Part shown: piece after piece, positions 1 to 11,806 of the stretch
Position numbering within the stretch: position 1 is the stretch's first letter
Layout of the letters: the number at the start of each line of letters is the position of its first letter
Source of the DNA: Erodium maritimum
Taxonomy: Eukaryota > Streptophyta > Magnoliopsida > Geraniales > Geraniaceae
Assembly: GCA_963921825.1 (NCBI GenBank)
Contig: OY997594.1
Span: 68,991,675-69,055,674 of the forward strand
Direction of reading: 5' to 3'
DNA length: 64,000 bases
Position numbers and translations under genes: made by a program
The notes under the pieces: model-generated
The model's input: the letters and a program-made list of their open reading frames with translations, nothing else
What the model was told of the DNA's origin: nothing
Databases searched by the model: none

Positions 1-110
1 TTATAGAAGGCAATCAGATCAGAATAATTCTAATTGATTTATTCTGATTTGATTACGATTTTTTTTTGAGTAAACGTGTCTTATATTTTCTTTAAGAGAG
101 TTAGTACATG
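1..110. other. AT-rich flank of solo LTR
   Basis: AT-rich sequence with no coding signal. Its last five bases (106-110, ACATG) are the left copy of the target-site duplication of the solo LTR that follows. Confidence 0.6.
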
Positions 111-2924
111 TATAAAGACCGTCCGGTTTAAAAGTTTTATTATTTCATTTTGTTCGATTGGAACGTCGAAGTTGAAAAACGGTTGAATTTTAAATCAACT
201 GCAAAAGAAAAAAAGGGATTGGACGCAGACTGGGCCAGGTCAGATTGGGCTCAATCAACCGGACCGAGCCCAAGCCCATCCGTACGCACGCAAGCCCACC
301 AGCACCAGCCCAAGCTTGCCCTAACCCTACGCCTCACCTTCTTCTTCCTCATTCTCGAGCACGCCTCCCGAGGCACTTGTTTCTCTCCCTCTCCAAATCT
401 TACTCGCTCTCTCTCAGATCTCACCTCTCTTCCTCCATCGTTCTCGCGCGACACCCTCCATCCCGAGCTCGAGGTCTGCAACTCAGACCACGGCGATCTC
501 GAGAACGAGACGTCGTCGCGGGAGCATCGCGTCCTGTTCCTTCTTCCCCGAGCCCAAATCACACCGCATCTGTGACGGGCTCTCAGCACCGGTAAGCCAC
601 GCCCTGGCTTCGTCCCTTCTCCGACGACCTCCCTCGCCTGTGAATCGCTCGCGTACGAGAACTCTCCGGTCGGAACCCCTCGCAGCGTTTCTACTCCTGC
701 GCCGGAGAGCTCGACTCATATCTTTCGGTCCGAGCTCGTTTGGCTCTGCGAGGAGTAAATCCCCTCTGGGCGTGGGTCGCCGGAGAACCTCACCGGCTCT
801 GCGACGGGGATCAACTCCCAGCGTCGCCACGGTTTCCCCCGAGCTCCTCTCCGCCGCCGTCGCCGGCGGACTGAACAAACCCTCGCCGCCCTCTCTCTCG
901 TGCTCGAACAGACCAGGACCAAACGGTTGGGCCAGGGTGGCCTTGGGCCAAAGACGGGCCTTGGGCCCTAGATGGGCTTCGGGACGGACCAGGCCTCGGG
1001 CCAGGCCTCGGGCCAGGCCCAGGTTATTGAAGCGGGTCTGGACTCGGGTCTGGACTTGGGTCGAAGCCGGGTCTGGGGCCGGGTCCGTGTCAGGTCCGGT
1101 TGCAGGTTCGGACCGGGTCTGGCTCCAGGTTAGGCCTAGATCCGGGTCGGATCCGGGTCAGGACAGTTTTAATTAATTATTTAATTAATTTTAAATGGGA
1201 GTTTTTAAACATTAAATCGGAGGACTCAAAGGACATAACTGATAAATTAAAGGACTTAACTGATAAAATTAGAGGACTGTTACGGACTGGACCGGGACTG
1301 ATTCCCGTCCTTTGTTAAACCCAGGCTTGGACCGCGATCGTGGAGAAGACCGGAGGTAGGCCCGGACGTCAACAACTAGGAGACGTAGCTGTTGGTTCTT
1401 CTTGAGGTAGGGAATGTAGCGAATACCGATTTAATTACGGAAAGTTACTAGTATGCATGCTAGGTAATAATAAAACTGGAACGATCATTTATATTATATA
1501 ATAACCGAACGAGTCTTAGTGTGCATATAGGACGTGATTTACTAGTTCAGCCGCTTTCATTATTCTGGGAAATTGTCGTGCTGGTAGAATGGCCAAGTCG
1601 AGCCGTAGGTTGTGTGCTGATTGAAATGCCTGATCTGTTTGAGATGCATGTTGTGTGACTTAGTGTCGATAAGATTAAGATTCAAAGCATATTATATTCG
1701 GTGTAACATGTTGTTGCTATGCGTGGGCAAGTGTGCCGTGACTGTTATGATTTGAATCATTGGCTATGATATGGCCGGGTGAGTGATAGATCGACGTGTC
1801 GTGTGATTGTGGTAAGATTGTGGGCTTGGTGAGCCGTGTTTGATCTGTGGCATTACGATGCGTGATATTATCTTGATGTGAGTTCCAAGAGGGTTGTATT
1901 CCAGTATGGTACCTACACCGAGGGGGTGTGCTGGTGTGGGGTAGTACCTAGGCCGACGATGTGGCCCCACGTATGCGCGGTCCCCCGGTGTGTTATTCTG
2001 GTACGATACCTACATCGAGGGGGTATGCCGGTGTAGGACATCTAGGCCGACGGTTGTATTGGGCCTACGGGTCGTATTGGGCCTACGGGTTGTATTGGGC
2101 ATACGGTTCGTATTGGGCCTACGGGTCGTATTGGGCCTACGAGTCGTATTGGGCCGATGGGTCATATTGGGCCCACGGGTCGTGATTGGGCCTGCGGGTC
2201 GTGTTGGGCCTACGGGTCGTGTTGGGCCTACGGGTTGTATTGGGCACTAGGTGTCGTGTTTCTACCCCGATGATCTATGGTCCTTTGGGGACATTTCCGA
2301 GAGCACCGACGATATGTGTCCCCTTAGGGATGTTTCCGATCGCCCCGACGCATGTGTCTCCTCTGGACCGAGGGGCTATCCGAGATGTTACGATGACTTT
2401 CCGATATGATAAGATGGAGTTCGGGGACTGCGGTACGAGACGTGTGCGGGTTTCTTTTGTGTGTGATACGTTTGTTGTTTGGTTAATGTTTTATTGTGTG
2501 AAAGCGGTCGTTTGAGTGTGTTGTAAGTTTGGCTATGAACCCCGTTTTGGCAGTTAGTTGTGCTGTACTAGTATGCCCTAATTGGACGGTTACTCGTGGT
2601 GGTGAGCCGATGTTCATTACCTTAACTACTTTTTCTACTGGGCGAAAGCTCAACCCCTTACCTTGTTGTATTTCAGGTGTTGAGCGGGATTTGTGCTAGC
2701 AGGACACAGTTGAGCTTGGGAGCTGGTTAGGGTCTTGGCTATTAGGTCTAGAGACGTGCAGTTATTTTTGAACTATACCTTATGTACTGGTTTTATGAGC
2801 TGTTGACTCTTCCGTTTTGGTTTATTATTATATTTGAGATTCATCTTTCTTAATTTGTTCTTTTAATTATTATTTTTTTAAGTTGCGTCTCGAGTCCGGT
2901 CAAAACTGGATTTGGGGCGTGACA
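111..2924 (+). mobile_element. Solo LTR of a Ty3/gypsy chromovirus (Tekay/Del-like)
   Basis: The right end (GGGGCGTGACA at 2914-2924) is the same LTR end seen in the other chromovirus LTRs of this window. The left end begins TATAAAGACCG, a decayed form of the usual TGTAAGACCG or TGTAAGAACCG. The five bases ACATG occur immediately on both sides (106-110 and 2925-2929). No internal region follows, so this is a solo LTR produced by LTR-LTR recombination. It is GC-rich and gene-like between 250 and 1170, then follows the common LTR order: a block near 1400-1560 with GGTAGGGAAxGTAGCG, a minisatellite, and a conserved 3' block with CTTTGGGGACATTTCC. The many open frames in its GC-rich part have no domain and are treated as chance. 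It is older than the full elements, judging by its divergence from them. Confidence 0.85.
2053..2250 (+). repeat. 18-bp minisatellite inside solo LTR
   Basis: About eleven head-to-tail copies of an 18-bp unit close to TATTGGGCCTACGGGTCG. Because 18 is a multiple of three, several frames stay open and give repetitive peptides (YWAYGS-like) that are not genes. Other chromovirus LTRs in the window carry unrelated minisatellites at the equivalent position. Confidence 0.85.
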
Positions 2925-2929
2925 ACATG

Positions 2930-3658
2930 CCTAAAAGCCCTGACGAGACAAACACAATAACCTTATCTATTGAAAACCGTCTAAGACGGTTTGTTGAAAT
3001 GCCATAGAGACGACCTACAACTGACAACCAAATCAAATGAACTAGAACAATATTGAAGTAATTAAGATAAACCAGACTAAAATAGTAGTGAACTAACAAC
3101 CAAATCTTAAGAACAATAAAAGTAAAGACGACTGACGAAACACTGATCAAAGTAGGGCTTGAATACCGCTGGGTCGCCCGAGGGCGACGCTCTTCTGCTG
3201 TTGTAAAACCGAACCTGTGATCGTCAGTGGTGAAGGACATACATGGGCTTGTGGGTAGAGGGTGCGGTGGTGGAGGCCAGGGAGGAGGGCATGGCAGTTG
3301 CAAAGACGGAGGCGGGGACTTCCGAGGCGGCGGCTGCGGCAACTTCAGATATCCCGGTGGATGCAGGGGCGGTGGTGGAGGCCAGGGAGGAGGTCGGGCC
3401 TGTGGCGGGAGAGAGGAGTCGGACATAAGCCGGGAGACACGATGTTGGTGGCAGAGGGGAGCCAACACCATGGTGTCGTACATAAGACGGGAGAAACGAC
3501 GGTAGTAGAGATTATGCGTGGAAGAGAGGAGCAAGACCATGGCAAAGGCCATAGCCATAGCCATGGCCGTGCTTTTGCGGCAAAAGAGAGAGACGACTCT
3601 TAGGGTTTTGTGAGAGAGAAAATTGATATAAGTTAATATATTGATTTGATTACGATAA
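2930..3658 (-). other. Unassigned segment with Pro-rich open frame, possible retroposon 5' end
   Basis: Between the solo LTR and the next retroposon no gene is convincing. On the minus strand an open frame running down from 3564 is rich in proline and serine (PPPWPPPP-type runs around 3240-3420) and is preceded by AACCCTAAGAGTCG, a start typical of plant non-LTR retroposons. The plus-strand reading of the same stretch is glycine-rich. No domain is recognisable on either strand, and the composition alone explains the open frames. Confidence 0.3.
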
Positions 3659-4805
3659 TTAAATTAGATAATTATGTTTTATTTGTTTCCTTATTAAACG
3701 CATCGCCTCCCTCTGCTAGGGTTTGTGTGTTTTGCTATTTTGCTTCGACTTCCATGGCGGTTTCGCGCGGTGTGGACGGAAGTGAGCAAGACGGTGAGGA
3801 GGGGGTTCATTGGGGACCCTGTTTGCCAGAGTCGGATATTCAGGGACTGGGGTACGAGTCCGGTACAGAGTTGCCGGAGGAGGACCCGGTGGAGGAGTCG
3901 TGGCCGGCGCCTGCGTCAGTGGGAGCGGTGGCCCTCGTGGCCATGGCGGGGACGGAACCGGTGTCGGAGACACCGGTGGTGGTGCTTACGGGGGGAGACG
4001 ACCCGAGCTGTCGGATGGAACCTGGACGGACAGGTAGGGGGCGGTGCCAGTGTTGCGGTTCTCGGTAGGGGAGGAGGCGGGCTGGGTTCCTGGTGGCCGG
4101 GTTCGGTCGGGGCCGGCCTGCCTCCGCCGCACGCCGGCGAAGGGGCCCCGTCCAAGGAGACTAGGGAGCGGGCTTGCGCGAGGCATGGGGGCGAGTGCTT
4201 CTCGTGGCGACGGCGGTGAGGGAGATGCTCCTCTATGGCCGGCGTCGGTGGGGGATGAAGAATCAGCGACATCGAATGGTGCGTCATCAGCAGCGACGAG
4301 GGGCTTCAAGCACCCTCGCCTCCAGGAATGAGTGCTGAGAAGGCCAGAGAGGGTTTGGTCAACTGTACCTTCTCCCTGGTGTATAGGTGGCAAGGGTACC
4401 ACCAACAGTTGATGAGTTACTTCTCTACCACTTCGGAGTCAGCAATCCCGCGTTCAGGAGCCCTACCACTATCAGTCAAGGGAGGACGACGCACGCTGAC
4501 TTACTGGGGGAGTAATTGGTCCACCACTGCTTGCTTATCCTCTGATCTGCTCGATCAGTATCTTATGGTTGTAGTATACTGTATCGGTGTCCTTGGACGC
4601 TACCGCAGTCCCACCCCTCCGACCGCCCCTATGTCAAAGAGCAAAATTTATTTCTCTGCATGTGTCTTTCATGTTTTGTTAGTTTGGTTCCTATGTACGG
4701 TGTCTCTGGTTCCCGAAGGCACCAGAATGCTTTTACATTAATAATATTATCGTTTCTTCAACAAAAAAAAATTAAATTTGATAATTATGTATTATTTGTT
4801 TCCTT
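3659..4805 (+). mobile_element. Poly(A)-tailed retroposon with a 34-bp target-site duplication
   Basis: The body spans about 3693-4771 and ends in an A-run at 4763-4771. It is flanked by a 34-bp direct repeat at 3659-3692 and 4772-4805, with only two mismatches between the copies. This is the signature of LINE-machinery insertion. The body starts with a pyrimidine-rich leader, then an ATG at 3754 opening a GC-rich frame (MAVSRGVDGSEQDGEEG...) without any recognised domain. No endonuclease or reverse transcriptase is present, so it is non-autonomous. The repeat is longer than most L1-type duplications. Confidence 0.8.
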
Positions 4806-5186
4806 CTATAAATTTTATGATCTCTTGTATAAAAGAGTTTAGAGTCTTCAATAATATACTTTAAAGCATTTGGTTTACTATAGCTAGAAACCGTTTTTTC
4901 GCTCCCCTTTTTTAAGCTCTGAAAAGATCATTTATAATATTGTTTTGCTAATAATAGAAAAACCTGACGCCACTTGTTTGGAAAATTTAGATAGCTAGAA
5001 ATGACTTGATCTTAAATAGCAACCATACAACTGAAGAGAAAATGGTCTTAAAGATTCAAAACGTAGCACAGTCCTGATTGAGCCATCTGTTTCCAATAGC
5101 TTTCTGCATAAGAAAACAAACTTGAGGGTACAAATTTGATTCTCACAGATCTTGTGGCAAAATTTCCTTCAACATTTGGATATAGA
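4806..5186. other. AT-rich intergenic, nothing recognised
   Basis: AT-rich sequence with no open frame of note, no repeat and no RNA gene that I can see. Confidence 0.6.
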
Positions 5187-5318
5187 CTTGAGTTAGTTAC
5201 AGCCACAAATAGTTTTATCTTGAAATTTGTATTTTTCGGGTTTTGTGGCTACACAAAATGTTATTTGTTTGTATATTATTTTAATCCTTCAAGTTGTGAT
5301 TAGGATTGCAATCCAATA
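5187..5318 (+). repeat. Copy of CYP82 upstream (promoter-type) sequence
   Basis: This segment matches the sequence just upstream of the second CYP82 gene (53969-54122). Shared blocks include TTTATCTTG, a TTTTGTGGCnACACAAAATG block, ATTTGTTTGTAT and GATTAGGA-nnG-AATCC. No P450 coding sequence follows. A DUF4283 retroposon begins at 5319 and the sequence beyond that retroposon (33673 onward) is not P450-like. I infer a broken duplicate of the CYP82 5' flank. Confidence 0.65.
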
Positions 5319-5828
5319 CATAGTTTTCACGCAAACCCTCTTTTGTTTGTCGAGATATTCTGTCCGAGAAACCCTATCCTATATGGATTCTTTTAGTCCT
5401 GTCATCGTCGTCGTCGACAGGTCTGTCTCTGATGGGCTTGTCCTGTCGCCGTTCGTCCAGGCACAACCTTCGGTACTTGTACCGCCGCCTCGTCCCTCCT
5501 CGGACCTCGTGTCCCCCCCCGCACGATAAGGAGACGTCGAAAGCCCCTCCAACATGCCATGACGTCTTCTGTTCTCTCCCTAATCCCTCTTCCATCCCCT
5601 CTGACCACGGCGAATGGTACTTTCTCTCTAGGTCACACAACCCCTTTGATCAAACCTCGTCGGGGTCGGCCAAGTAAACCCCTAGGTCTTGCGTCTTCTG
5701 CAAGAAAGACTAGGGCTCCACCCTTCCAACCTACACCTACCCCGGTGTGCGCAGCGGCTAGGGTTCACCCCTCTCCACCCGTGGTAGGATCGGCTAAGGC
5801 TCCGACCCCTGAGGTTCCACCTAGTTTC

Positions 5829-8296
5829 TGTAAGAACCGATCCCGGTCGAACCAAAGGTTTTCGGCGAAAATTGACTTTTTGCCGGAAAAGTCAACCGAG
5901 GACTCCGAGAGTCATTCGGGACCTTTCCGGGGCCCAAAAAGCTTACCCGTCGTTACGGTTAGCTTAATTGGGCCGTTTCCTTTCAATTGACTGTAATTGT
6001 GGAAAAGTCAACGGTCGGTCAATTCCGGGTCAAACATCGGTTATTTAAGGACTAAAGCTAATTAATTAGAGGTGCTGAATTCTAATTTGATTAGAGATGG
6101 TCCCCACATGGACACTCGTCCATGTTGGCTTGGGGGAGAAGAAAGAGGGTAAGAATGACCATTTTACCCTTAAAAAGTGGGCTTGAGAGACATTTGGACA
6201 TGGGGGTATTTTGGAAACTTCCCCTTTAGGGTTTATGACTCACCTTTGAGGCATTTCAGCCATTATTGTATTGGTGGCCGAAATTGAGAGAGAGGAAGAA
6301 GAATAGGAGTTTTGGAAGCTTGAAGAAGAAGAAAGGAGGAAAAAGGGTGTCTTGAACCCATTTTCTTCCCAAATCCCTCCATTTTCACTTGTTTCTTCAT
6401 CTATTCTCCATTCTTAAGGTAAATCCCCAACCCTTTTTCGTTTTGGACGAATTTGATTCATGGGTTTTGAGGAAAAATGATGAACAATGGTTGGGTTTTT
6501 GATTTGGGTGTTGGATGTTGGTTTTTGGAGAAAAATGAGTGTTAGATGATTGGTTTTAGTTGGATTTGAGTAGTTTTGAAGGAACCCCTTTGTGGGTATT
6601 GATTTACTGAAGCTTTGGGATCTGTTTTGTAGTTTTGAGGATTCATCAATGGAGTTTTGATGTAGAATTTCGTTGAAAACGAAGTTGAGGAAGAAGAAGA
6701 GAGTTTGCCCAGATCTGTTACGGAACGGGGCACGGAGAGGGATTGGTTCTGGCACGGAACGCCGCACGGAACGGGCCAGGTTCCGGCACGGAGTGCCGCA
6801 CGGACCGGGCCAGGGTCCGGCACGGTGTGCAGCACGGACAGTGCCTGGTCCCGGGTCAGTCTGTAGCACGGACCATGCCTGGTCCCGGGCCGGTGTGCCG
6901 CACGGGCCGTGCCTGGTCCCTGGCCGGTCTGTGGCCCGGGCCGGTGTGCTGCACGGGCCGGGTGGGGTTCCGGGCCTGTGGGCCATCCGGATTGGGCCTC
7001 ATTCCGGCCCATTTCCCGTTTTAGCCCATGTTTGACTTCTGGGCTTAGTTTTATTGTTTCTCGTTGAGAACGCTTTTGAATTAGTATTGATTCACGAATT
7101 GTTTTGTGTAATCCAAGACCTTGGACCCGAGTTTGACGGAGGAGGAGAGGTTTGGACATCGTGACGTGACGGAGAGGAAGCTAGCCAGGTCGTCCGCCGC
7201 TAGGAGTGGATTGCTTTTGAGGTAGGGAAAGTAGCGAATATCGGTTTAATTGCGGAAAGTTACTAGTATGCATATAGGTTGCAATTACTTGTTTTACTGA
7301 TTAGAATTGCATGATTAGGATATGAGGAACGAGTGGAATGAGGGGTAGCTTACGTGCCAGGTCGAGCCGTAAGTTTGAGATTGTTGTGCTGTAGAAATGC
7401 ATGCGGGCCATGTCGAGCCCTAGGTTGCGTGTTGATTGAAATGCCATGATCTATGTTTGAGATGCATGATATGTGACTTAGCCGTTGCTATTTTGAGAAG
7501 CATGATAGGTTATATTCGGTGTAGCATGTGTTGCTATGTTTGGGCAAGTGTGCCATGCGTGATGTGATGTGAACCATTGGTTGTGATATGATCGGGTAAG
7601 TGATAGACCGATGTGTTGCGGTATGGTGAGTTGGCTCGGTTGGTATACCGTGGTCGAACTATGGCATTGTGATGCGTGTTATTCTCTTGATGTGTGTTCC
7701 AAGAGGAGGTGTGTCCGGTACGATACCTACACTAAGAGGGTATGCCGGTGTAGGGTATCGAGGACGAGGATGGTGTGATCATTACCCCGATGTTATGTGG
7801 TCTAGGAAGGTGTACGACCGAGGTATGTGCCGGTCCGGTATGCATGAGGCCCCGAGTCTACATGACGGGAAGACATCCGACTGAATGTATTGCCGGTCAG
7901 GGATGTACCCCGAGTCTACGTGACGGGAAGATGTCGGGACCGATGCTGTGTGTTCCGGTACGATATAAGTGGGACGGGCTGTGATAGCCGGTGATGTTGG
8001 GGACTGCTGTACTAGATATGTGTTTGTTCTACTGTGTGTTCTATGCATGCTGATTGGCTGTGTGCGATGTTTTAAGTGTGATTATGGTCTTGTGAGAGTG
8101 ATTAGTGGTTGGTAACTTCCCGTGGACATTGTTAGTAGTTATGCTTTGCTAGTAGCCCTAATTGGACGGTTACTCGTGGTGATGGACGGATGTTCATAAC
8201 CTTAACTACTTTTCCTCATGAGCGAAAGCTCACCCCTTACCTTGTTGTTTTTCAGGTCTTGAGCGGGATCTATGCTAGCGGGATTCTCGGCGCTTG
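5829..8296 (+). mobile_element. 5' LTR of element O, left part
   Basis: The left 2.47 kb of the 5' LTR, collinear with the 3' LTR at 29244-31948. It contains a GC-rich block of inverted CCGGCACGG and GGGCC motifs at about 6725-6975, a block with GGTAGGGAAAGTAGCG near 7220, and a conserved 3' block near 8160-8290. The remaining 215 bp of this LTR lie at 24191-24405, beyond inserted element A. Confidence 0.88.
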
Positions 8297-10896
8297 TGTA
8301 AGACCCGCTCCCGGTCGAATCGGCGGCTTTCCAAGCAAGTTTGACTTGCTACCGGAAAGTCAACCGATGACTCAAGAAGTCACTCGAGACTTTTCCGGAA
8401 CCCAAACGACTTAGCCATCATCACGGTTGGCTTAAGGGGAGAAATTCCTTTCGTTTGAGTATAATGTTGGAGAAAGTCAATTTTGGCCAAAACAAGACTC
8501 TTTATCGACGAAAAGCATTATTTTATTGTGCTGGAAATTATTTTGGAAAACTAAATAACCTACTTGGACACTTGTCCCTTTTTGGTTGGAAGGGAGAGAG
8601 GAGAGTGGTCTTGGACCATTATAACCTCCCAAAAGCTTCTACATGGAATTCTAGCTCAAGGGCTTTTAGTCATTTGACACATCTAGGTATAATATGACTT
8701 TGGAAAAGCAAAACCAACCTATTCTACTTGGTGTAGCCGAAAATTGGAGGAGGAGCAAGAGGGAGGAGCTCCCATGGAGCTTTGAAGAAGAATCAAGGAA
8801 GAAGAGGCCACTTGAAGCTTTCCTCTAGCCAACCCTTCTCCAAATCCTCACCATCTTCTTCATCTCAATATCCTAGAGGTAATGGAACTCTCTAATCCTC
8901 ATTTCCCTTCATCTCTTTTCATGGGTTTTGGGTGAAATTACTAGATGTTGTTGGGTTTGAGTAGAAATGGTGGGAGATGTTGTTGATGAGAAGCTTTGTT
9001 GGGTTTTTGGTGAGAAGTCCTTAGTTTGTTGGAGCTTTTGAGTTGGGTTTTGATTTGATGAATCATTAGAAACTTGTTTGTGTGTTGATTCCTACCATGG
9101 GTAGAGGAGTATTGAAGGATTTGGACTGTTTTGGGAGTTGAAAGGGGTGAAATTTGGGGTTTGAATGTGGTTTTTCGGAGAAAAGGAGCTGGAGGTTGAA
9201 GAAGGGCAAAACTGCCCTGGTGCGCCACGGATCCGTGACGGATCCCGTGACGGGCGACGTCACGGCTCCGTGAGGGAGTCCGTGACGGCACTCGTCACGA
9301 CTCCGTGACGGTAACCGTGATGGGTGGCGTCACGGATCCGTGACCAGGTCCGTGGCAGACCAGGGTGGGGGTTTCTTTGAGGGTTTTTCACCTTGGTTGG
9401 TCTTGGCTTTGAACTGAACTTTGGAGGGGCTTTGGGGGTCTTACTTGCTGTTTAAGTGGAGTCTAATTAACGTTTCTTTGTGTCCAAGACTTTGGGGATC
9501 GAGCTAGAGGAGCAAAGATCACGCCGGGACCCGAGTGAAGAACGGAGTGGTGACCACCGGGCTTCATCAAAGTGTTGAGAGGAAGACCTCGAGGTAGGGA
9601 AAGCCTTAACCCCTCGTTTATGATGCTTAGTATGCATGTTAGGCTAATAAAATGGGAAAGGTCCTAGAAATGCCTATAGGATGCGAATAACTAGAATATT
9701 TGTCTTTCAATTACTAATAACCGGAATTGTCTAGTGGTGAATGATTAGGATGCCAATCACTAGTGTAATTCGCTTTCAATACTTGGGAATTGTTTGACTG
9801 GTAGAGTGGCCTTGGCAAAGCCCTCGGATTAGTTGCGTGTTAGGATCACATGCTTGGTTGTTTGGTTGCTTAGTGGATAGGCTAAAGAGTCTAATGGAAC
9901 TAGTTGAATTGCGTATTTGAATGCTCGATTGAAGGTGTTTATGATTGGTTGATTAAACTCCCGCTTGACTGTTGAATGTATTTGAATGATTACTTGATTT
10001 ACTTAAATGGTTGCTTGGAGCATCGAGTATGACTGGTTGTACCGAGCGGTGCAATCAGGTGATCGATGCCCCGTTGGGTCGAGACTGGTAAGTGAACGGT
10101 AAGTTGTGATTGTGTGATTTGCGTAGTGTGATTATGTGATTCGTGTACTGTGTGTTGTGGTGAATTGGTGATCTGTGAGCTATGTGTGACAGTGAATTGG
10201 TGTTTGTTGGGATTGGATTGTTTCGTGTTTCGGTGTGAGTGTGTTACTCAATTATTAACTGTTTATCATTGAATTGCCCAAGTGTATGCTTCCTATGGGA
10301 GCAATACCTTGGTTCCCGAGGACATAAAAACCTTTGGAGACGTTTATGAGAATCTCGATGATAAGCGCCCCGAAGGGTTGTTTCCGGTCGCCTCAATGCT
10401 ATGCGTCTCCTCTGGATTTGAGGGAAAATCCGAGAGGACACATCATATGTGGATCGGAGGGTGGAGACTCCATGTGCCACGGCATCGACTGGTTTACATA
10501 TTACTCGTGTTTGTTAAGAGCTATATTGTTGATTTTTGCTGTTGACCTTACTGAGTTTAAGGCCCACCTTGTTATGTGATTTCCCTACTGAGCGCAAGCT
10601 CACCCCTATGAGTTTATTGTTGTGTTTACAGGCTTGATTGAGGAGTAGAGGCTCGGGAGCTTCTCGGTGTGGGTGTCTTTAGAGACTTCGCTTTTATTTT
10701 ATTTCTGTTTGGAACAGATTTTGTGGAGGATTATTATTACACCCCTGGAGGGTTATTTATGTTTTAAACTGAATTTTTGTGGATTTGAGTTTCATATTGG
10801 AGTTTTTCAGGAACTTATTGTTGAGTTATTGTCTTTTAATCACTTATTACTAGTCACGCCTTGAGTCCGGGCAAGAACCGGATTTTGGGCGTGACA
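8297..10896 (+). mobile_element. 5' LTR of element A
   Basis: TGTAAGACCC...GGGCGTGACA, 2600 bp, followed directly by a tRNA-iMet primer site. It is nearly identical to 21533-24185. It carries a cluster of palindromic GTCACGGATCCGTGAC-type motifs at 9225-9355. Small open frames within it recur in the 3' LTR and have no domains. Confidence 0.92.
9225..9355 (+). promoter_or_regulatory. Cluster of TGACG/CGTCA palindromes in LTR
   Basis: In about 130 bp there are at least four TGACG and three CGTCA pentamers, arranged as overlapping palindromes such as CACGGATCCGTG and GTCACGGATCCGTGAC, plus GACGTCAC. TGACG is the core of as-1-type sites bound by plant TGA bZIP factors, and GACGTC is a C-box core. 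Equivalent clusters occur in the B LTR (13258-13380) and the A 3' LTR (22455-22635). A regulatory role is inference from motif content; the block lies mid-LTR and the transcription start is not known. Confidence 0.45.
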
Positions 10897-10899
10897 ATT

Positions 10900-10911
10900 T
10901 GGTATCAGAGC
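10900..10911 (+). other. Primer-binding site of element A (tRNA-iMet)
   Basis: TGGTATCAGAGC lies three bases after the 5' LTR and is complementary to the 3' end of plant initiator tRNA-Met, the usual primer of this clade. Confidence 0.92.
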
Positions 10912-11264
10912 CTGGTTTCATTTGAAACAGGTGTCTTATGAACTGATTTTCAAACCTCGGACCGAAGTCAATTAGGTGGGTAGAGTTAGGGAGCCTGAGT
11001 CGTGAGTCGCTTTAATGGTTGTCCTAAATGGAATCTTTACACTTCAATGTTTGCATTACTTGATTGGTATCCTCTCCCTAGTGATCGGTGAAACCAAATG
11101 GTTGAGATCGGAATTGGATTAACAGTCAACGATCGACCCGCTATGCATTCATGGTAGAGTGAGCCAACGGTTGGTGGTGTTGCCATTTTGGTGGATCACT
11201 TCGAAAATTTTCAAATTGTAGTTTGGTCCTGTTCAAGTGTTGACTTGTGGTTGACTGCTTTTCT

Positions 11265-11595
11265 GGAGCATGAGTACTCCATGTGTGCTTGTTTTGAGCG
11301 TGTGGTGAGATTGGGGCACGAGAACCCCGTATGCCCGTGTGTGGTGAGATTGGGGCACGAGAACCCCGTATGCCCGTGTGTGGTGAGACTGGGGCACGAG
11401 AACCCCGTATGCCCTTGTGTGGTGAGATTGGGGCACGAGAACCCCGTGTGCCCGTGTGTGGCGAGTTTGGGGCACGAGCACCCCGTAGTATTTGGGAGCA
11501 CGAGAACTCCGTTTATTGATTGCGTTGTGTACTTTAGGAGCACGAGAACTCCGTTTATTGACTGTGTGGTGTCTTTGGCCGAGCATGAGAACTCT
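11265..11595 (+). repeat. Tandem hairpin array in leader of element A
   Basis: A 39-bp minisatellite (about four copies between 11302 and 11460) is followed by looser units. Each unit contains a short inverted repeat around a CACGAGAA-like loop: GGGG-CACGAGAA-CCCC, GGGG-CACGAGCA-CCCC, GGAG-CACGAGAA-CTCC, GGAG-CATGAGTA-CTCC and GAG-CATGAGAA-CTC. The stem bases change in matched pairs while the loop stays similar, as expected of an RNA structure in the untranslated leader. Confidence 0.7.
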
Positions 11596-11633
11596 ACGTG
11601 CTTTTGTCTTGCGAATTTGTGTTGGTGCTTGTC

Positions 11634-11806
11634 CCGCTTAAGCGGAGGGTTAAGGGAAAATACGAATGGGTCATGCCGAATTTTCAGTAAAACTAAAATG
11701 ATTGCACCATCATTGTTGACTCAGGGGCGCCGCTGTAGTTGAGCATGATGGTTCGATTGTCAAGTTGTTACAATGAGGTTCGGGGACGCCTGAATCTGGT
11801 TGTAAC
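11634..11806 (+). promoter_or_regulatory. Conserved leader RNA-structure module, element A copy
   Basis: Three ordered structures. CCGCTTAAGCGG lies at 11634-11645. A stem-loop at 11706-11752 closes with ACCATCAT and ATGATGGT. A 40-nt stem-loop at 11767-11806 closes with GTTACAAT and GTTGTAAC and has the loop GGGGACGCCT between GTTC and GAAT. The same module is present in elements B, O and C with compensatory stem changes. It lies in the untranslated leader between the primer site and gag. Packaging, dimerisation or translation control are possible roles; none is proven. Confidence 0.75.

Noticed and set aside
640-1176. 178-codon GC-rich open frame as a gene
   Set aside because: It lies within the solo LTR defined by the ACATG duplication, has no domain, and its Arg/Pro/Ser-rich content follows base composition.
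3227-3603. Glycine-rich protein gene on the plus strand
   Set aside because: Low-complexity GGC/GGT composition opens all frames; the opposite strand reads Pro-rich; no signal peptide or conserved motif.
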